A stretch of 64,000 nucleotides of DNA. It comes from Armigeres subalbatus (taxonomy: Eukaryota > Arthropoda > Insecta > Diptera > Culicidae). The position numbers were made by a program, and so were the translations under genes. Shown here piece by piece: positions 1 through 10,863 of this stretch (its first letter is position 1; the number at the start of each line of letters is the position of its first letter). The stretch spans positions 297,567,293-297,631,292 of the forward strand of contig NC_085140.1 in assembly GCF_024139115.2 (NCBI RefSeq). Direction: 5' to 3'. The notes under the pieces were generated by a model. It had not been told where the DNA came from. It worked only from the letters and a program-made list of their open reading frames with translations, and ran no database searches.

Positions 1-2420
1 CATATAGCTGTTGATAGAATATAAAACAGAATTGAAGGTAGACCATGTTTCAATTGCTATGGAAAAGAAAAATAACTGGGATCAGTTGAATTTCATACAT
101 AATGTTTTCTCACCGTAGGTAATCTGCTCTGTCAACACATCTGCTGATAAGTTCTGCTGCTGACAGCCTCAACGCGAAGCCACGTCATCGACAGATTACG
201 GAAGCTAATAAACCGATAACGCTTAGCGCTTCTGGAATCTAATTTAAGCTGCCGGAAACAATCCTCCATATGGATGTATGAATTCCCACCGATTCAGCCC
301 GAATGCCCTTGGTCGTTGTACATTTTAGCTATGGTGGATTATGCCCGCAGATAAAAATAGGAAGGCTAATGAAAATAGCACTGAATGAGGTCAGACAGCT
401 GAATTGACTTTCTGCCTCCTACCGCTAGGGAAATGAAGTAAATAGTTATGTTGTATAGCATAGGATTTCGAATGTCAGGTGGTAATAGAAACATTCACTA
501 CTCATCAATTATTCATGAGTGTTTGATGGCAGAATTTCCATTCGAAAGCTATTTCCGCTCAAGCATGATGGACGTTGCTCTTTTGATGGCAGTTTAATTT
601 TTTATACGATGAAAGGTAACTTGTATTACAGATACATTGTATTATGTTTTTTTTTTTTGCTATCTGACTATATGCCACTTATTGCACGTAAAGGATATAC
701 TACTCAAAAACTAATCCAGAAGGTCCACAGTGTTGTACATCAATCGACTCAGCTCGAGTACTGTTTTAAGATTCCTTGAAATGCTTCTCTTAAAAAGTCA
801 CTGTAACAGAGGGATGTAATCAATTATTACCAATTGACGAAAACTTCTCATTGAGCCTATTATTGAAGAGCATATTGACACGGTAGAGCAAAATCCACAG
901 AATTTGGAGCTTAAATAATTCGCAACGATTCAAGTGTATACCAACACGAATTCCGGAGCTCTTCTGCAGATACAGAAACCCAAAACCAATCATCCTCAGT
1001 ACGGTCGTAAGATGACTCTTCAACTTTAAAGCGTTCCGGAGTTCAATACGCACAAAGGGCTCTTCTGCCGCACTCGCACAATGTCGACATCTAACGGTGG
1101 CACCCATTCAATTCGCTGTGCGATCGTTTGACATTCCTACAGCATTTTCACAAAAGAGCAAGATCCCATCTTGGTGGGTGTCCTTGTCGTAGCAAATGAT
1201 TCGTATTCGTTGGAATCGAATCCATAAAAATCCTACTTTATTCTTCGAAGCGCTCGCGTTGGTCCGAACCACCCCGGAGGTGGGAAAGTGATGTATATAT
1301 AGCTGTATAATATAGAAACTATATCTATAGAAACCAACATGTAGAGAAGGTAACCGCTTTGACCGTTGGGAAGCAGACATGCAGATATCACTACATCATT
1401 CAGATTTGAATAACTATTAATATAACACGCTATTGTTTGTTTGCATTAATCATAACCTTAGACCACAATTGGTTGCTTCTGTGATTCCAAGATAAAGACA
1501 TTTTAATTGAACAAATTCCATCAATCACCTCGCAAAGTGCACATTGGGAAAATCAGTTGTGGCCAGAAATGTTTTCATGGATTAATATTTCCAGTGAAAT
1601 GCCAAATTGTGACAGTAGTCAAAGTTAGAATGATTGAGAACTAACAGCTTGTAGTCTGTTGACAATTTTATTGTTTTAAGTTTATCACATTTTATCTTTG
1701 AATAATAAAAGTATTATAAAATCTTTTTTTTTTCTTTACTTGTAATGATGTTTCTCAGAAAGCCATTTTGGAAGCCACCATTTTGTGTGAATCAAATAGA
1801 AAATAATTCATGCAATTCATTCATCTAATAGACAAATAATTGCATTATCTGTTAAGAAACTATCCCCTTTTATAACGCGAGTTTATAAACAAATGAAGCG
1901 AGAATGATGGGTCGATGGATGTGTACACTCCGTTAATTAATGATATATGTATGTTGTCATGTAGTGTGCAGGCAATTTCGGCTCCGGCAATTTATTAAAT
2001 AAATAAAAATTAACTTTGAGATCCTTGATGGAAAAACAAACATGGATTCATGTTGAAAAATCATCCTTATGTGACTCATTGTACATATATATAAGTATTT
2101 TGAATCTTAAGCAGACATCAATGAAAATATTCGACATTCTAGCCGCTTATTCATTTTCTTATTGCATTGTGCGCCTCCACGCGCCCGGCTTTGGGTGGGA
2201 ACTATCGTGGTGAGATATTATTGGATGATACCAATCGACAAACTTTGTTCCGATGCCGCCTTTCCGTATTCCAGCCCGGTAGGTGGGGGGTACCTCCGTT
2301 GCGGCAGAGGATCAAAGCGTAAGAAGAGATGGCATCCGACGTGAATTCGGTAGAGATAGTCTCGCCGATTATCGACCTAATGAAGATGAATAGTGCAAAC
2401 TCCTGTTGCTGCATACTTAC
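1..2420. other. AT-rich spacer, no gene seen
   Basis: Low-complexity AT-rich DNA with no open frame that looks protein-like. The only recognisable piece is at about 715-765, which resembles the internal block of the repeat family found complete at 29690-30839 (the stretch about a boundary of tri-dinucleotide tracts containing the motif CAGCTCGA). The 65-95 codon frames here have skewed, repeat-like composition and I treat them as chance. Confidence 0.5.
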
Positions 2421-2520
2421 TGATGTGAACGGGAACGGATGGACGAAGCTGTATTTTCTTTTCGGCGTTGAATTTCCAGCGTGACGTGTGATTAGTTGTT
2501 ACAGGCGGCTTTGTCTCTTC
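2421..2520 (-). CDS. Candidate internal exon of a host gene
   Basis: This is a possible 100-nt exon of an unrecognised gene read on the minus strand. It is followed by a strong donor, GTAAGTATG (plus-strand 2412-2420), and preceded by an AG acceptor (2521-2522) behind a moderate pyrimidine stretch. One frame is open from the first base for 33 codons and starts EETKPPVTTNHTSRW, continuing with a basic, mixed segment (KFNAEKK, then IQLRPSVPVHI); it ends one base into a codon. An in-frame TAG lies exactly at the acceptor, so the open frame is confined to the proposed exon. There is no start codon, so it can only be internal. I cannot name the protein. Codon content is richer in G+C than the flanks, as in real mosquito exons. 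The alternative is chance: a 33-codon open frame beside GTAAGT is not rare in 64 kb. Confidence 0.35.
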
Positions 2521-3821
2521 CTATAGTGTGTTTTATGAACCAGAAAAACTCAACTCATTCATGAAGGTTTTCCAGCCAAACATATACCCATGATAAACTA
2601 AACATTTTGTACTGAAAATCCAGCTTCATAGCAATTGCAATGAATGTTTCTTTCTCTTCAAAACAAATCTTAAATGTCGAAGGTTCTGATGCATGATGCA
2701 TTAGGATTTTAAGATGAAGCTTTCTGAAGATTGGGAGCTTACTTCTATCGTTACTCTTTTTTGTCACTATAGTTTTTGAATTGTTTATAGAATATCTATA
2801 TTGTTTTAAAACGAATATATTTTAGTCGTAGTCATAAATCTTTGGCATGTGACTATCGCTCTAATTTGACCTTTTCCTGTCATCTTTATTACATACTACA
2901 AGCTTAGATTTTCGACGCCGCCGGTCTGTGGTGGTTGACCATTTTTTGGCATATGAATAGATCATCACCCGCATGGGTTGGCCATATTATAAGATACCAT
3001 AACAAAAGGGAGGATGTTTTGACGGAAAGGTTCAACATGAGCGGCCTTCGTTGGGCATGGGCAACGAAAGCAAAATTTAGTCGTTGTTGCTGTGACGCGT
3101 TGAAATTAATATGACTAACCAAAGGAAGATGCCCACAATGTGCCCACGTAATCCGTAACCAAGTGTCAATCACTCTGAAGGAGATTGATCGACAGGATTT
3201 TATTGATTTTCGCATCAAGTGGAAGAGGTTTGACGTTGGGATTAAATTTAGATTGTTTATGATAATATGCAGTTATAAGCGATGCATTGTTTAAGTTGAA
3301 ATATTAAAAATTGAATAAAGTATTTTTCTTGGAGGTTACTTGTTAAATGGGTCAATTGAGGAAATTTTAAGAAAGAAAAGTGACATAACACTACTCGATT
3401 AAACTGAGACTTGTTGAGGGCTCAATTTAATTTGTTTGGTCGATTTAAATAAGATTAGTACGAAATGGGCATTCTTACATCACTCTACTCGTTGAATCGG
3501 ATTGGGTAATTGAATTGATAAGACAGCCTTCACAATAGAATCTGTTCCGTTTCGAACCCAAACCAAATTATCTCCAAAATGCAGATATTATGCATTTTCA
3601 AGAATAGCTTATCAGGTGTCGAATGGCTTACATAATTTTGCATCTAAATTTGTACCAAAAATATCTGTCACAATGTTTTGCGATAATTTATCTCCTCTGT
3701 ACCATTTAAACACGTGATGGCAGGAGATTTGAAGTTTATTCGTATCGCCAGGCAATCGGTAACTTTCAGAAATAAATATTTAAAATAAAACCTCTGGATA
3801 TGGAATACATTTTAGTAGATA
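2521..3821. other. Spacer, nothing recognised
   Basis: AT-rich sequence without recognisable repeats or coding signal. A 104-codon minus-strand frame at 2904-3218 has no motif or family resemblance I can see and no splice or start context, so I do not call it a gene. Confidence 0.4.
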
Positions 3822-3985
3822 TTCTTCTTTTTTGTTGGCGTGCATCTCCGGGACATTGCTGCTTCACAACTTAGTTTAACTACAAGGTCTCTAAACCAAC
3901 TTATGATTTATACATTCATATATCACGAGGCTAACACGACGATACTCTTATTCCCAGGAATGACAAAATAATATTCAATCTAAAA
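3822..3985 (-). mobile_element. Feilai-like SINE, truncated and decayed
   Basis: The segment matches the tRNA-unrelated body of the complete copy at 10864-11164 in order: triplet TTC tail, then the blocks equivalent to GGCATTACATCCCC, CTTAGT, CTAAGCCAA and GAGGCTAACACGA. The tRNA-like head is missing, so it is a 3'-end relic read on the minus strand. Many substitutions indicate an old copy. Confidence 0.65.
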
Positions 3986-4394
3986 CATTTGGCTCATTGA
4001 TGAGTTCCAGTGAGTGATAGACGAGAAGAATGCTGCTAAGAGTGGAATGGTAAGAGCTGGTGCCTGACTCAACAACGTAGTAAGAGCAGGTCCGTCATGT
4101 CCAATATCCAAGAGAAAAGTTTGTTGGCAGCAAAACTAAATAAGCAGTCAGGTGAAAGGAACGACCCGAAAGGAAGTTGGTCGAATAGTGCCTAATTTCG
4201 AGGAAGGATACTCCATTTGGCGCAGGCTCATCGAGGAAGAGCTGTAGCCTATTAAGTATCAAGTAAGTGAGTATCTAATTACGATAATGCATTACAAAAC
4301 AAGATTAACATAATCCTCAATAGTCATGCCATGGCAGCAGGGCTCCTCAAGGGCACAATGGGCCAACGTAAAAGTTCTCCCTTTTGGGCGACTG

Positions 4395-4545
4395 CTTTAG
4401 CCTAGACCTGGATCCAGGTCAGATTCATATGGATTTCCTTTGATTATTTGTTAAGGGTTTGTCGCCACCTGGGTTTGCCTCAGCTGCGATGTCGTGCCGA
4501 ATTACAACCGCTTGCGTAGAAATTTTATATCCCCTCTTCCGTAAT
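4395..4545 (-). mobile_element. LINE C-terminal fragment (same family as 51.3 kb)
   Basis: Read on the minus strand the segment parallels the end of the reverse-transcriptase ORF at 52180-52290: a block equivalent to GCAGAGGCAGACCCAGAGG followed by one equivalent to AATCTAACCTGG. The encoded match is the conserved tail region containing RGRPRGSW and RNLTW. It is short and heavily mutated. A second minus-strand relic of the same region lies at 42670-42785. Confidence 0.5.
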
Positions 4546-4606
4546 GTATGGCCGAATCATCTCAATTTTTGCTATCAAATTTGTATTGATTTTGATATAG
4601 AAATTA

Positions 4607-5008
4607 TGCAGCGTACACAACAGTTTGACAAACATTAACTCTACCTCTCGTTAAGTCAAACATCCACCAAGTTCTACTACCTAATAGCGGCACGAACAAT
4701 CATTTCATTTGACCAACAATATCACACATGAACGACCGAAGCGCTAACTTGAACACCAACCTTCAAAAAATATATAAGCGTTTGTGCGACTTAACTACAA
4801 ACGATCAAACATGTTCGGCGAAGTTTGACTCCGCCCCCGACAGGTCAAACCAAAATCAAACCGCTTTGATTTTTTTCCAAACGAGCCACCAACTGTTAAA
4901 TGGTTGTTCGAACATCTTTACACACAGTCAAACAAAGCAGCAACCGAAGCATTTTCTTGGAGGCGGAGTCGATGTTCATCAAACTGCTTGACTAGTGTGT
5001 ACGCTGCA
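4607..5008. mobile_element. 402-bp MITE with TTA target duplication (PIF/Harbinger-like)
   Basis: Ends carry inverted repeats: TGCAGCGTACACA at 4607 and its complement TGTGTACGCTGCA ending at 5008. After a few bases the arms match again around the CAGTTTGA and AACAT blocks. The element is flanked by TTA at 4604-4606 and 5009-5011. A 3-bp TTA duplication is typical of the PIF/Harbinger superfamily. There is no transposase; the 87-codon frame inside is a by-product of repeated CAAAC motifs. Confidence 0.65.
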
Positions 5009-5247
5009 TTAGAAGCATAGATACTAGAATGCTAATGGCGCTGTTAGCACCAAACACGGTTTTTCCCATACGGGCTAGCGTAAATTGTGTGTCATGTTGT
5101 AAAGAATGTTTTGCTTAGTCGTCTACATTAGTTTGACACTTTGAGTACCGATACTTTGGCTGCCAGGACGGCCCAACAAAAAAATTGAATTCATTGACCG
5201 CCGAAAACCATACCATAGCAGAGAAATTATTCTGAGATGGATCGTGA

Positions 5248-5592
5248 CTGATTATCATACATACATTAGACTCCGTCGTATCAAACTGACTACCCACAAA
5301 TTGCTCATTTGACCGGTAGTCTCTACGGACAGCAACCAGAACCAACGTGCACTTGAAGTTTTCGTAAAAAAGTGCTGCACCGCCTAGATGAAAATGGTTC
5401 TCGACAATGATCCAATGGGCACAAGGCGAGGTGCACAGCGAGCAAGGTGGATCGATTAGGTGGAAGACGATTTGCCGGCCTTCCGTAGACTGCGTGGTTG
5501 GCGACATGCAGCCATTAAACTGATCTGAATAAAGACGATTTTCATGGGCTGCAAAGACCACTACGGCCTTAGTCTGAGTAAATAAATATAAT
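5248..5592 (+). mobile_element. RTE-like retrotransposon 3' fragment
   Basis: Collinear with the last ~450 bases of the RTE-like copy at 22.4-25.6 kb, with internal deletions: blocks equivalent to CAAACTGACTA, TCTCTACGGACA, ATGGTTCTCGACAATGATCC, GGTGCACAGCG and GACTGCGTGGTTGGCGA, ending in GGCCTTAGTCTGA and a TAAATAAATA tail. It is 5'-truncated as usual for LINEs. The 187-codon minus-strand frame that covers it is an antisense shadow. Confidence 0.8.
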
Positions 5593-5744
5593 GGACCAGA
5601 TCCTCTAGAAGCGTTGTGTAAGCTTTTCGTGCGACAGCCGAGGGTTATCGGTGGCATCGGACAGATCGCATTCGGCAACAGCTTGCAGGGTTGTTCCTAC
5701 CTTGCGTATTGACACGAGAGGTCTTGAGCCATACAAGAGTATCC

Positions 5745-6700
5745 ATTATTTTTCTTATTGGCATTACATCCCCACTGGAACATTACCGACTCGCTGCTTA
5801 GTATTCATTCAGCACTTCCACAGTTATTTACCACAAAGTTTCTAAGCCAAGTTACCATTTTTACATTCGTATTCATGAGGCTAATACGATGATAATTTTA
5901 TGCCCAGGGAATCCGAGACAATTTTCAAAACAAAAATTTAGATAGGCACCGGGAATCGAACCCAGCCACCCTCAACATGGTCTTGCTACACTGGTGGAAA
6001 TAAGTATAAAGACAAGCTCGGTTTCCATACAAAATGGCCATATTGGGAAGTCAATATCTCGATTCTTAGCGATTCGATTGGGCTGATTTTTTGCCAATAA
6101 GCCTAAAATGACTTGAATTTTTATTCAATGATAGTTACATTTATGCATATATTCTGGTTATACGCGTTTCTGTTGGAAATAATTATAAAGACAGTTCCGT
6201 TGTACCGTCGTGCGGGGCTTCTTTTGATTCCGGGGGCTACTTTGGATTTTTGATTTTTTGAAAAAAATAAACGGAAAAAATACCAAATTTAAAACAGAAA
6301 GTTGCCATCCAACTATCAACAAGACACCCGATTGGTGATAATGGCAAATTTATAGTAATTTTCGTTATAATTCTTGTTTTAAAATGTCCAAAGTAGCCCC
6401 TGATTTGTCAAAAGAAGCCCCGCACGACGGTATGGAGCTCCATATAAAAAAGTAGTGTCTTTATAATTATTTCCAGATTTTGAGGTCAAAATCAACAGAG
6501 ATGTATACAATTTACTCAAAGATCGAAAGTTCAAGTTAAAAACAGGTGCCTAGTAAAATTTCAGCCAAATCGAATCGCTACGAATCGAGATATCGATCCT
6601 CAATCATGATGAAAATATATGAAAATCATGCTTGTCTTTATATTTATTTCCGGCGGTATATATAGCCGCGCATCTTACCGCTAGGCTAAGGAGGGCTCCA
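5745..6700 (-). mobile_element. Feilai-like SINE split by a nested MITE
   Basis: The two parts, 5745-5986 and 6661-6700, join to the same order as the complete SINE at 10864-11164: degenerate triplet tail, body, then a tRNA-like head with box B (GGGAATCGAACCC on the plus strand) and the box A end (CTTACCGCTAGGC). The break falls in the tRNA-like head, where the MITE at 5989-6658 has landed. Confidence in family membership is high because the blocks are near-identical to the other copies. Confidence 0.8.
5989..6658. mobile_element. 670-bp palindromic MITE, TA target duplication, nested structure
   Basis: Terminal inverted repeats of about 29 bp contain GGAAATAAGTATAAAGACAA at the left and its near-complement at the right. 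The flanks are TA (5987-5988 and 6659-6660), as for Tc1/mariner-type elements. The arms extend inward (matching blocks around 6050-6095 and 6562-6600). Inside lies a second pair of inverted repeats with nearly the same terminal motif (about 6171-6196 and 6455-6476) and a perfect 21-bp internal pair (6205-6225 and 6410-6430). No transposase is encoded. Confidence 0.7.
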
Positions 6701-6869
6701 CAGTACCCATTAGGATGTCCCAAAAACGTCTATATTGTTAAAATAGCCACCAAAATTACTTCTTGAATAATGCTTAGAAATGCAACAAATTTTCACGGAT
6801 ACAAGATGAGTTTTCTGCGAAAATTATCAGAAAAAAATTGCGTTTCCCTCATACAGTCGGCATAATAAC

Positions 6870-7099
6870 AAGACAAAATTTTAAAAACGACTTATCTGCT
6901 TTTGTAAACAAAGATTCGAACGTCGATTTGACGAATCTGAAAGCACTCCCACGCAAACCAACACTATCAACAGGTAGGTGAAGGCTTCGGCTACCTGTTG
7001 GTGGCATTGGTTTGCGTCGAAGTGCTATAAGTTTCGTCAAATCGACGTTTGAATCTTTTTTTGTAAAAGCAGATAAGTCGTTTTGAAAATTTTGTCTTG
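6870..7099. repeat. 230-bp near-perfect palindrome
   Basis: The left arm (6870-6970) is the inverse of the right arm (7000-7099) with scattered mismatches over about 100 bp; the centre is a short loop around CTTCGG. The shared blocks include CGACTTATCTGCTTTTG and GTCGATTTGACGAA. RNA from either strand would fold into one long hairpin. The 91-codon minus-strand frame over it has no independent support. It may be a foldback-type MITE; I see no clear target duplication. Confidence 0.75.
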
Positions 7100-7285
7100 A
7101 AAGTGCCCACTTGCCGTTTTCCATACAAAATAATCAACTTTGAAGCTCTGGATCACGGTTACCCTTGAACCGATTTTTCTGAAAATTTGACCATAACTAG
7201 GATAAACAAATTTTGCGGCGTGAACCAGTCAGAGTATTTAAATGGTTCTGTAGTTCATATCATCGCATACCACCAAACATACTAC

Positions 7286-7826
7286 CACAGACAAACAGAC
7301 ATAACACTTGTCAAATTTCCATCGTTCACTGGTTTATTGGTCAATTCAAATAATCATTAGTTATAATATAATCATAATCATGCAATACTAAAACAAAACT
7401 TGAAAAGATAGATAGAAAAGATATTGGTTACCACTCTATCTAAAGGCGTTTTATGTCACATTATGTTATTATGTTTGATACTGCTGCATCTTCTTATCTT
7501 ATCTTTTAGGATTCAAGAATTCTATCTTCCAAATTTCAATCAAATCGAAACATAGTCTCTGATTTGTACCAGAATAATCTCCGACGGATGCCTAGCTGTT
7601 TCATCTCTGAAGACAGCAGTTCATTTCTAAACATACCGGTATGGAAAAGATCTTGTCCGTCCAGGACTTTCAAAAGGAAATTTGGTGAGAGAATTCCATT
7701 TTATATATGATTAATTTGCATTAAAACTATATGAAACTATATCATTATATATATCAACAGATGTCGTTAGTGTTTGATCGACGATGAATTTTATGAGTGA
7801 ATGTTCAATGTGTCTGTTTGTCTGTG
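7286..7826. mobile_element. 541-bp MITE, first of a tandem pair
   Basis: Begins CACAGACAAACAGACATAAC and ends with the inverse GTGTCTGTTTGTCTGTG. It is flanked by ATACTAC at 7279-7285 and 7827-7833. No coding capacity. The right flanking heptamer is also the left flank of the next element. Confidence 0.6.
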
Positions 7827-7833
7827 ATACTAC

Positions 7834-8086
7834 CAAAGACAAACATACGTAACACTAGAGAAATTACCATCGACCATGACTTCAACGATCAATTTGAATT
7901 TGATTGATTGCGCGTTTCACAACTAGAGGCGCTAGCATCGTAAACCTTCGAGTTTGACATTTCACTTCTGGTGACAATGTCATACGAAACAGTGTTCCGT
8001 GTAACATGCTCACAAGATGGTGGTAGAGGAGTTGAGCGATGGATTTTTTAGGAAAATGTTCAAGCTGTTACGTCTGTTTGTCTGTG
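7834..8086. mobile_element. 253-bp MITE, second of a tandem pair
   Basis: Starts CAAAGACAAACATACGTAAC and ends GTTACGTCTGTTTGTCTGTG, the same terminal repeat family as the preceding element. It is flanked by ATACTAC at 7827-7833 and 8087-8093. An internal block, TAGAGGCGCTAGCAT, also occurs downstream of the single terminus at 9749, showing that these belong to one dispersed family. Confidence 0.6.
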
Positions 8087-8199
8087 ATACTACCATGTAG
8101 AATACTCAAAAAGATTTACAGTAAAAAAAAACAAAAATATTCAACGATCAAGAGAGCGATTTTAAATGTTGCTAATTATTTATGACAAAAAGTAAAAAA

Positions 8200-9313
8200 A
8201 ACAGCTCTATGGGAAGCTGAACCGTTCACGTAAGGGCCTCATGCCACAGCCTGATACACTGCAAAAAAATTTGACTTCTACTGGTAATGTAATCAATGAA
8301 ACTAATGTAAATGCAGATCATTTAATCGTTTTCTCAATGTAATTATGCGTTGAAAATCATGCACATGAACAGAGCATGAATTAAACCGTATAAATACATT
8401 ACCTTACCATTATTACTACACTCTGTTGACAACAATACTTTATTCACCATGAAAATTCATTTATAAACCATTAAGTTTACATGATATTATGTGAACCGAA
8501 ATAAAAGATGGCCACGCTTGCGACGATCTCGGTAGAATGTAAACAAAACAAATAATTCCATCACGGCAGCTGCAAATGCAGCGGGAAACCTTCGTTTTCG
8601 ACCACAGTCATACCAAAGTGAAGATTTTCCATTACGACTACAAAGCAACATCCATAATGTTGCATTTCATCGGTGTACTACATCAGGCGTTTACTTAAAT
8701 CGTTGGAAAACTTCGAATTTTTGCACTTCATCCAGTCAGATGTTTCCCCTTGACGATGCGCATTGCGCATGCGTTTACTCAAAGCATGTAAAGTTACATC
8801 ACCTAAACAGGACCCGATCACGACGGGTTCGATACTGGTATATTTGAATCGCCATAACTCAGAACCTGTTACTCTTTGGGCAACATTGGTTTCAAGAAGT
8901 GAAGACGGTAGAGTGGTATCAGATCGGGCTATCACTCTGCGGACCTGAGTTCGATTCTCATGATAACCATTTTTTATTTAAATAGGATAAAATAGAACAT
9001 GTAAATTTAAAACAACGCAAAAATTTTAGATGATAAGTGATGTAAAAATAAAATAAAATGTAAATTTCTATCGTTTATCATGCTCCAATTATGTGCATGA
9101 TATTTGATGTAAATGTACATGATTCGTTCGAACAGTGTATGTGTAAGGATATAAACGGGAACGATGGCAACATGGTGGTGAACCTGGAAGCACGCGCAAG
9201 GACATACGTTTTCCGTCTGCGGAACTCCAGGAAATCCAGGAGGACATTGGCCGATTGGAAAATTAACACCTGGGGTTGACCAACTACCAACTACCTCTCG
9301 AGAGCTATTTAAT
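8200..9313 (+). mobile_element. RTE-like retrotransposon fragment split by a MITE
   Basis: Bases 8200-8256 match the RTE-like copy at about 23885-23935 (block GAACCGTTCACGTAAGGGCC), and the match resumes at 9138-9313 with the next bases of the same element (ACATAAACGGGAAC, then GCACGCGC, TCCAGGAAATCCAGGA, GACCAACTACCA). The intervening 881 bp is a MITE. The retained piece covers the linker between endonuclease and reverse transcriptase and carries small deletions. Confidence 0.75.
8257..9137. mobile_element. 881-bp TA-flanked MITE
   Basis: Boundaries come from comparison with the uninterrupted RTE-like copy at 23.9 kb. The insert begins CACTG and ends CAGTG, and it is flanked by TA (8255-8256 and 9138-9139). 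Only the terminal five or so bases are clearly inverted. Around 8902-8970 it contains a tRNA-like stretch with a box B-like GAGTTCGATTC, which may be a captured SINE head. No transposase frame is present. Confidence 0.6.
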
Positions 9314-10388
9314 GTCGAAATTTGTAGACTTTTTAGAATTTTGGGTTGTTCAACAGAAATGCTTCAGGTGCGATTAATTTATTCGACCGACTCACAAAAA
9401 TAGTACCAATAAGTAAAGAAATGTAAAGAAAATCATTCGATTTCTGAAAAATAGATTTTGACAACATAAATTAACGATTGAAACGTTTTGAATGGGATCT
9501 GTATTAATTAAATCCGTAGGTCTGTGAAATATAGAATAATTAGCCACATTGTGAAATAGCCCTAATAAATACATTATGATCACGATCCTACGGATGTATG
9601 ACATCTAAATGCTTATAAATCACGTTTAAGAGCACCCTGTAAGTATTACTGTATATCAAGCTACCTAAAATTTAATCATTGATTTCGAAAACAATGTATC
9701 TTGGCATACCTACCGAACATCAAACTTTCTGAACGGTTAAGTCGAAGTCACAGACAAACAGACGTAACTGTTCATTTCAATCCATCGTATATGGATTTTT
9801 TTTGCAGGATTTCTCCTGTAGAGGCGCTAGCATACAACCCTTTTAGCATTTGACGCACGAAACCACCTACGGCGACGCTTTATGTTGTATCATAGCATGC
9901 GCCTTCCGAAGCATGTAACGTAAACAAAAACAACCGAATGACATTTCATCAATTTCAAGAGGAGAGCTGCCTGTTACCGCCTATCAGTACTAGCAACCCT
10001 ATAATAAGAGACCGGTGGAGTGAATAACTGTCGAAATGGGAACGTATGGTAATGCATGAAATCGTGAAAATAATACTGGCATCACTTGAACTTTATGCTT
10101 GCTTCTTGTGGATGCAGAATGTTACCAAGTCGAATTAGTACCGCTTTTTACAGTTCGATTGGAAACAATATGGCGTCTTTGCCGATCTCTCATTCTAGTA
10201 TTTCTAATCAGTACCATATGAAAAAACAGCAAGTTGAGAAAACGAGCATTTAAAATAGAATAAATATTTTCATTAGCGTTTTTCACACTGGTGTGGTATA
10301 AAAATATGTGTTTTTACTATACCTGTCATTGTTGGAATATTATTTGTTTATTTTTACAAAAAAATCATTGAGACAGGATATGCGGTTA
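9314..10388. other. Spacer with one MITE terminus at 9749
   Basis: Mostly unassigned AT-rich DNA. At 9749 it contains one terminus (CACAGACAAACAGACGTAAC) of the family seen at 7286-8086, followed by related internal sequence to about 9870; the matching right end is not nearby. Confidence 0.45.
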
Positions 10389-10507
10389 GGGAGCATCCAT
10401 AAATTACGTAACGCTTCGAGGGGGGGGAGGGTTGTCCAAAGTGTGCCAATCCATGCAAAAAAAATAAATGATGGTCAATTTTTGCGTTACGTAATTAATG
10501 TATCTTC
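10389..10507. repeat. Short hairpin MITE with AATTACGTAACGC termini
   Basis: Inverted arms ATAAATTACGTAACGC (left) and GCGTTACGTAATTAATG (right) enclose a G-rich tract and its surroundings. A related element with the same arms lies at 61649-61790. The frames crossing it are spurious. Confidence 0.55.
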
Positions 10508-10863
10508 CTTTACTTTATTATTACTGTTGTAAGGGAAATTAATTGCATATCCTGTCCCAACACGTTGTATTCTGTTGAAAGTCTGATTAAGAGCTACGAA
10601 TCGTGCATTTCGCATTACGATTGTACTTGCTATCGTACTTTTTTGTACTGAAACTACAATGAAACCCACAAGACGACTAGTTTTATAGCCAATTTGCGAA
10701 ATTATAACACGATAAAAGTGAAACATTTGTTTCAACAGGTCCGAAACAAACCAAACATCCTCTGGATATTCAAATAACAATCCCTCATCAATCGAATGTT
10801 ATTATACTGTACAAACAATACAAGGATCATAATTTTGAAAATATTGTATTGTTCCAATCAGTT

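Noticed and set aside
5115..5678. 187-codon minus-strand ORF
   Set aside because: It is antisense to a recognisable RTE 3' fragment on the plus strand and runs through two unrelated segments.
6849..7124. 91-codon minus-strand ORF
   Set aside because: It lies entirely on a near-perfect palindrome; both halves encode related peptides by symmetry.
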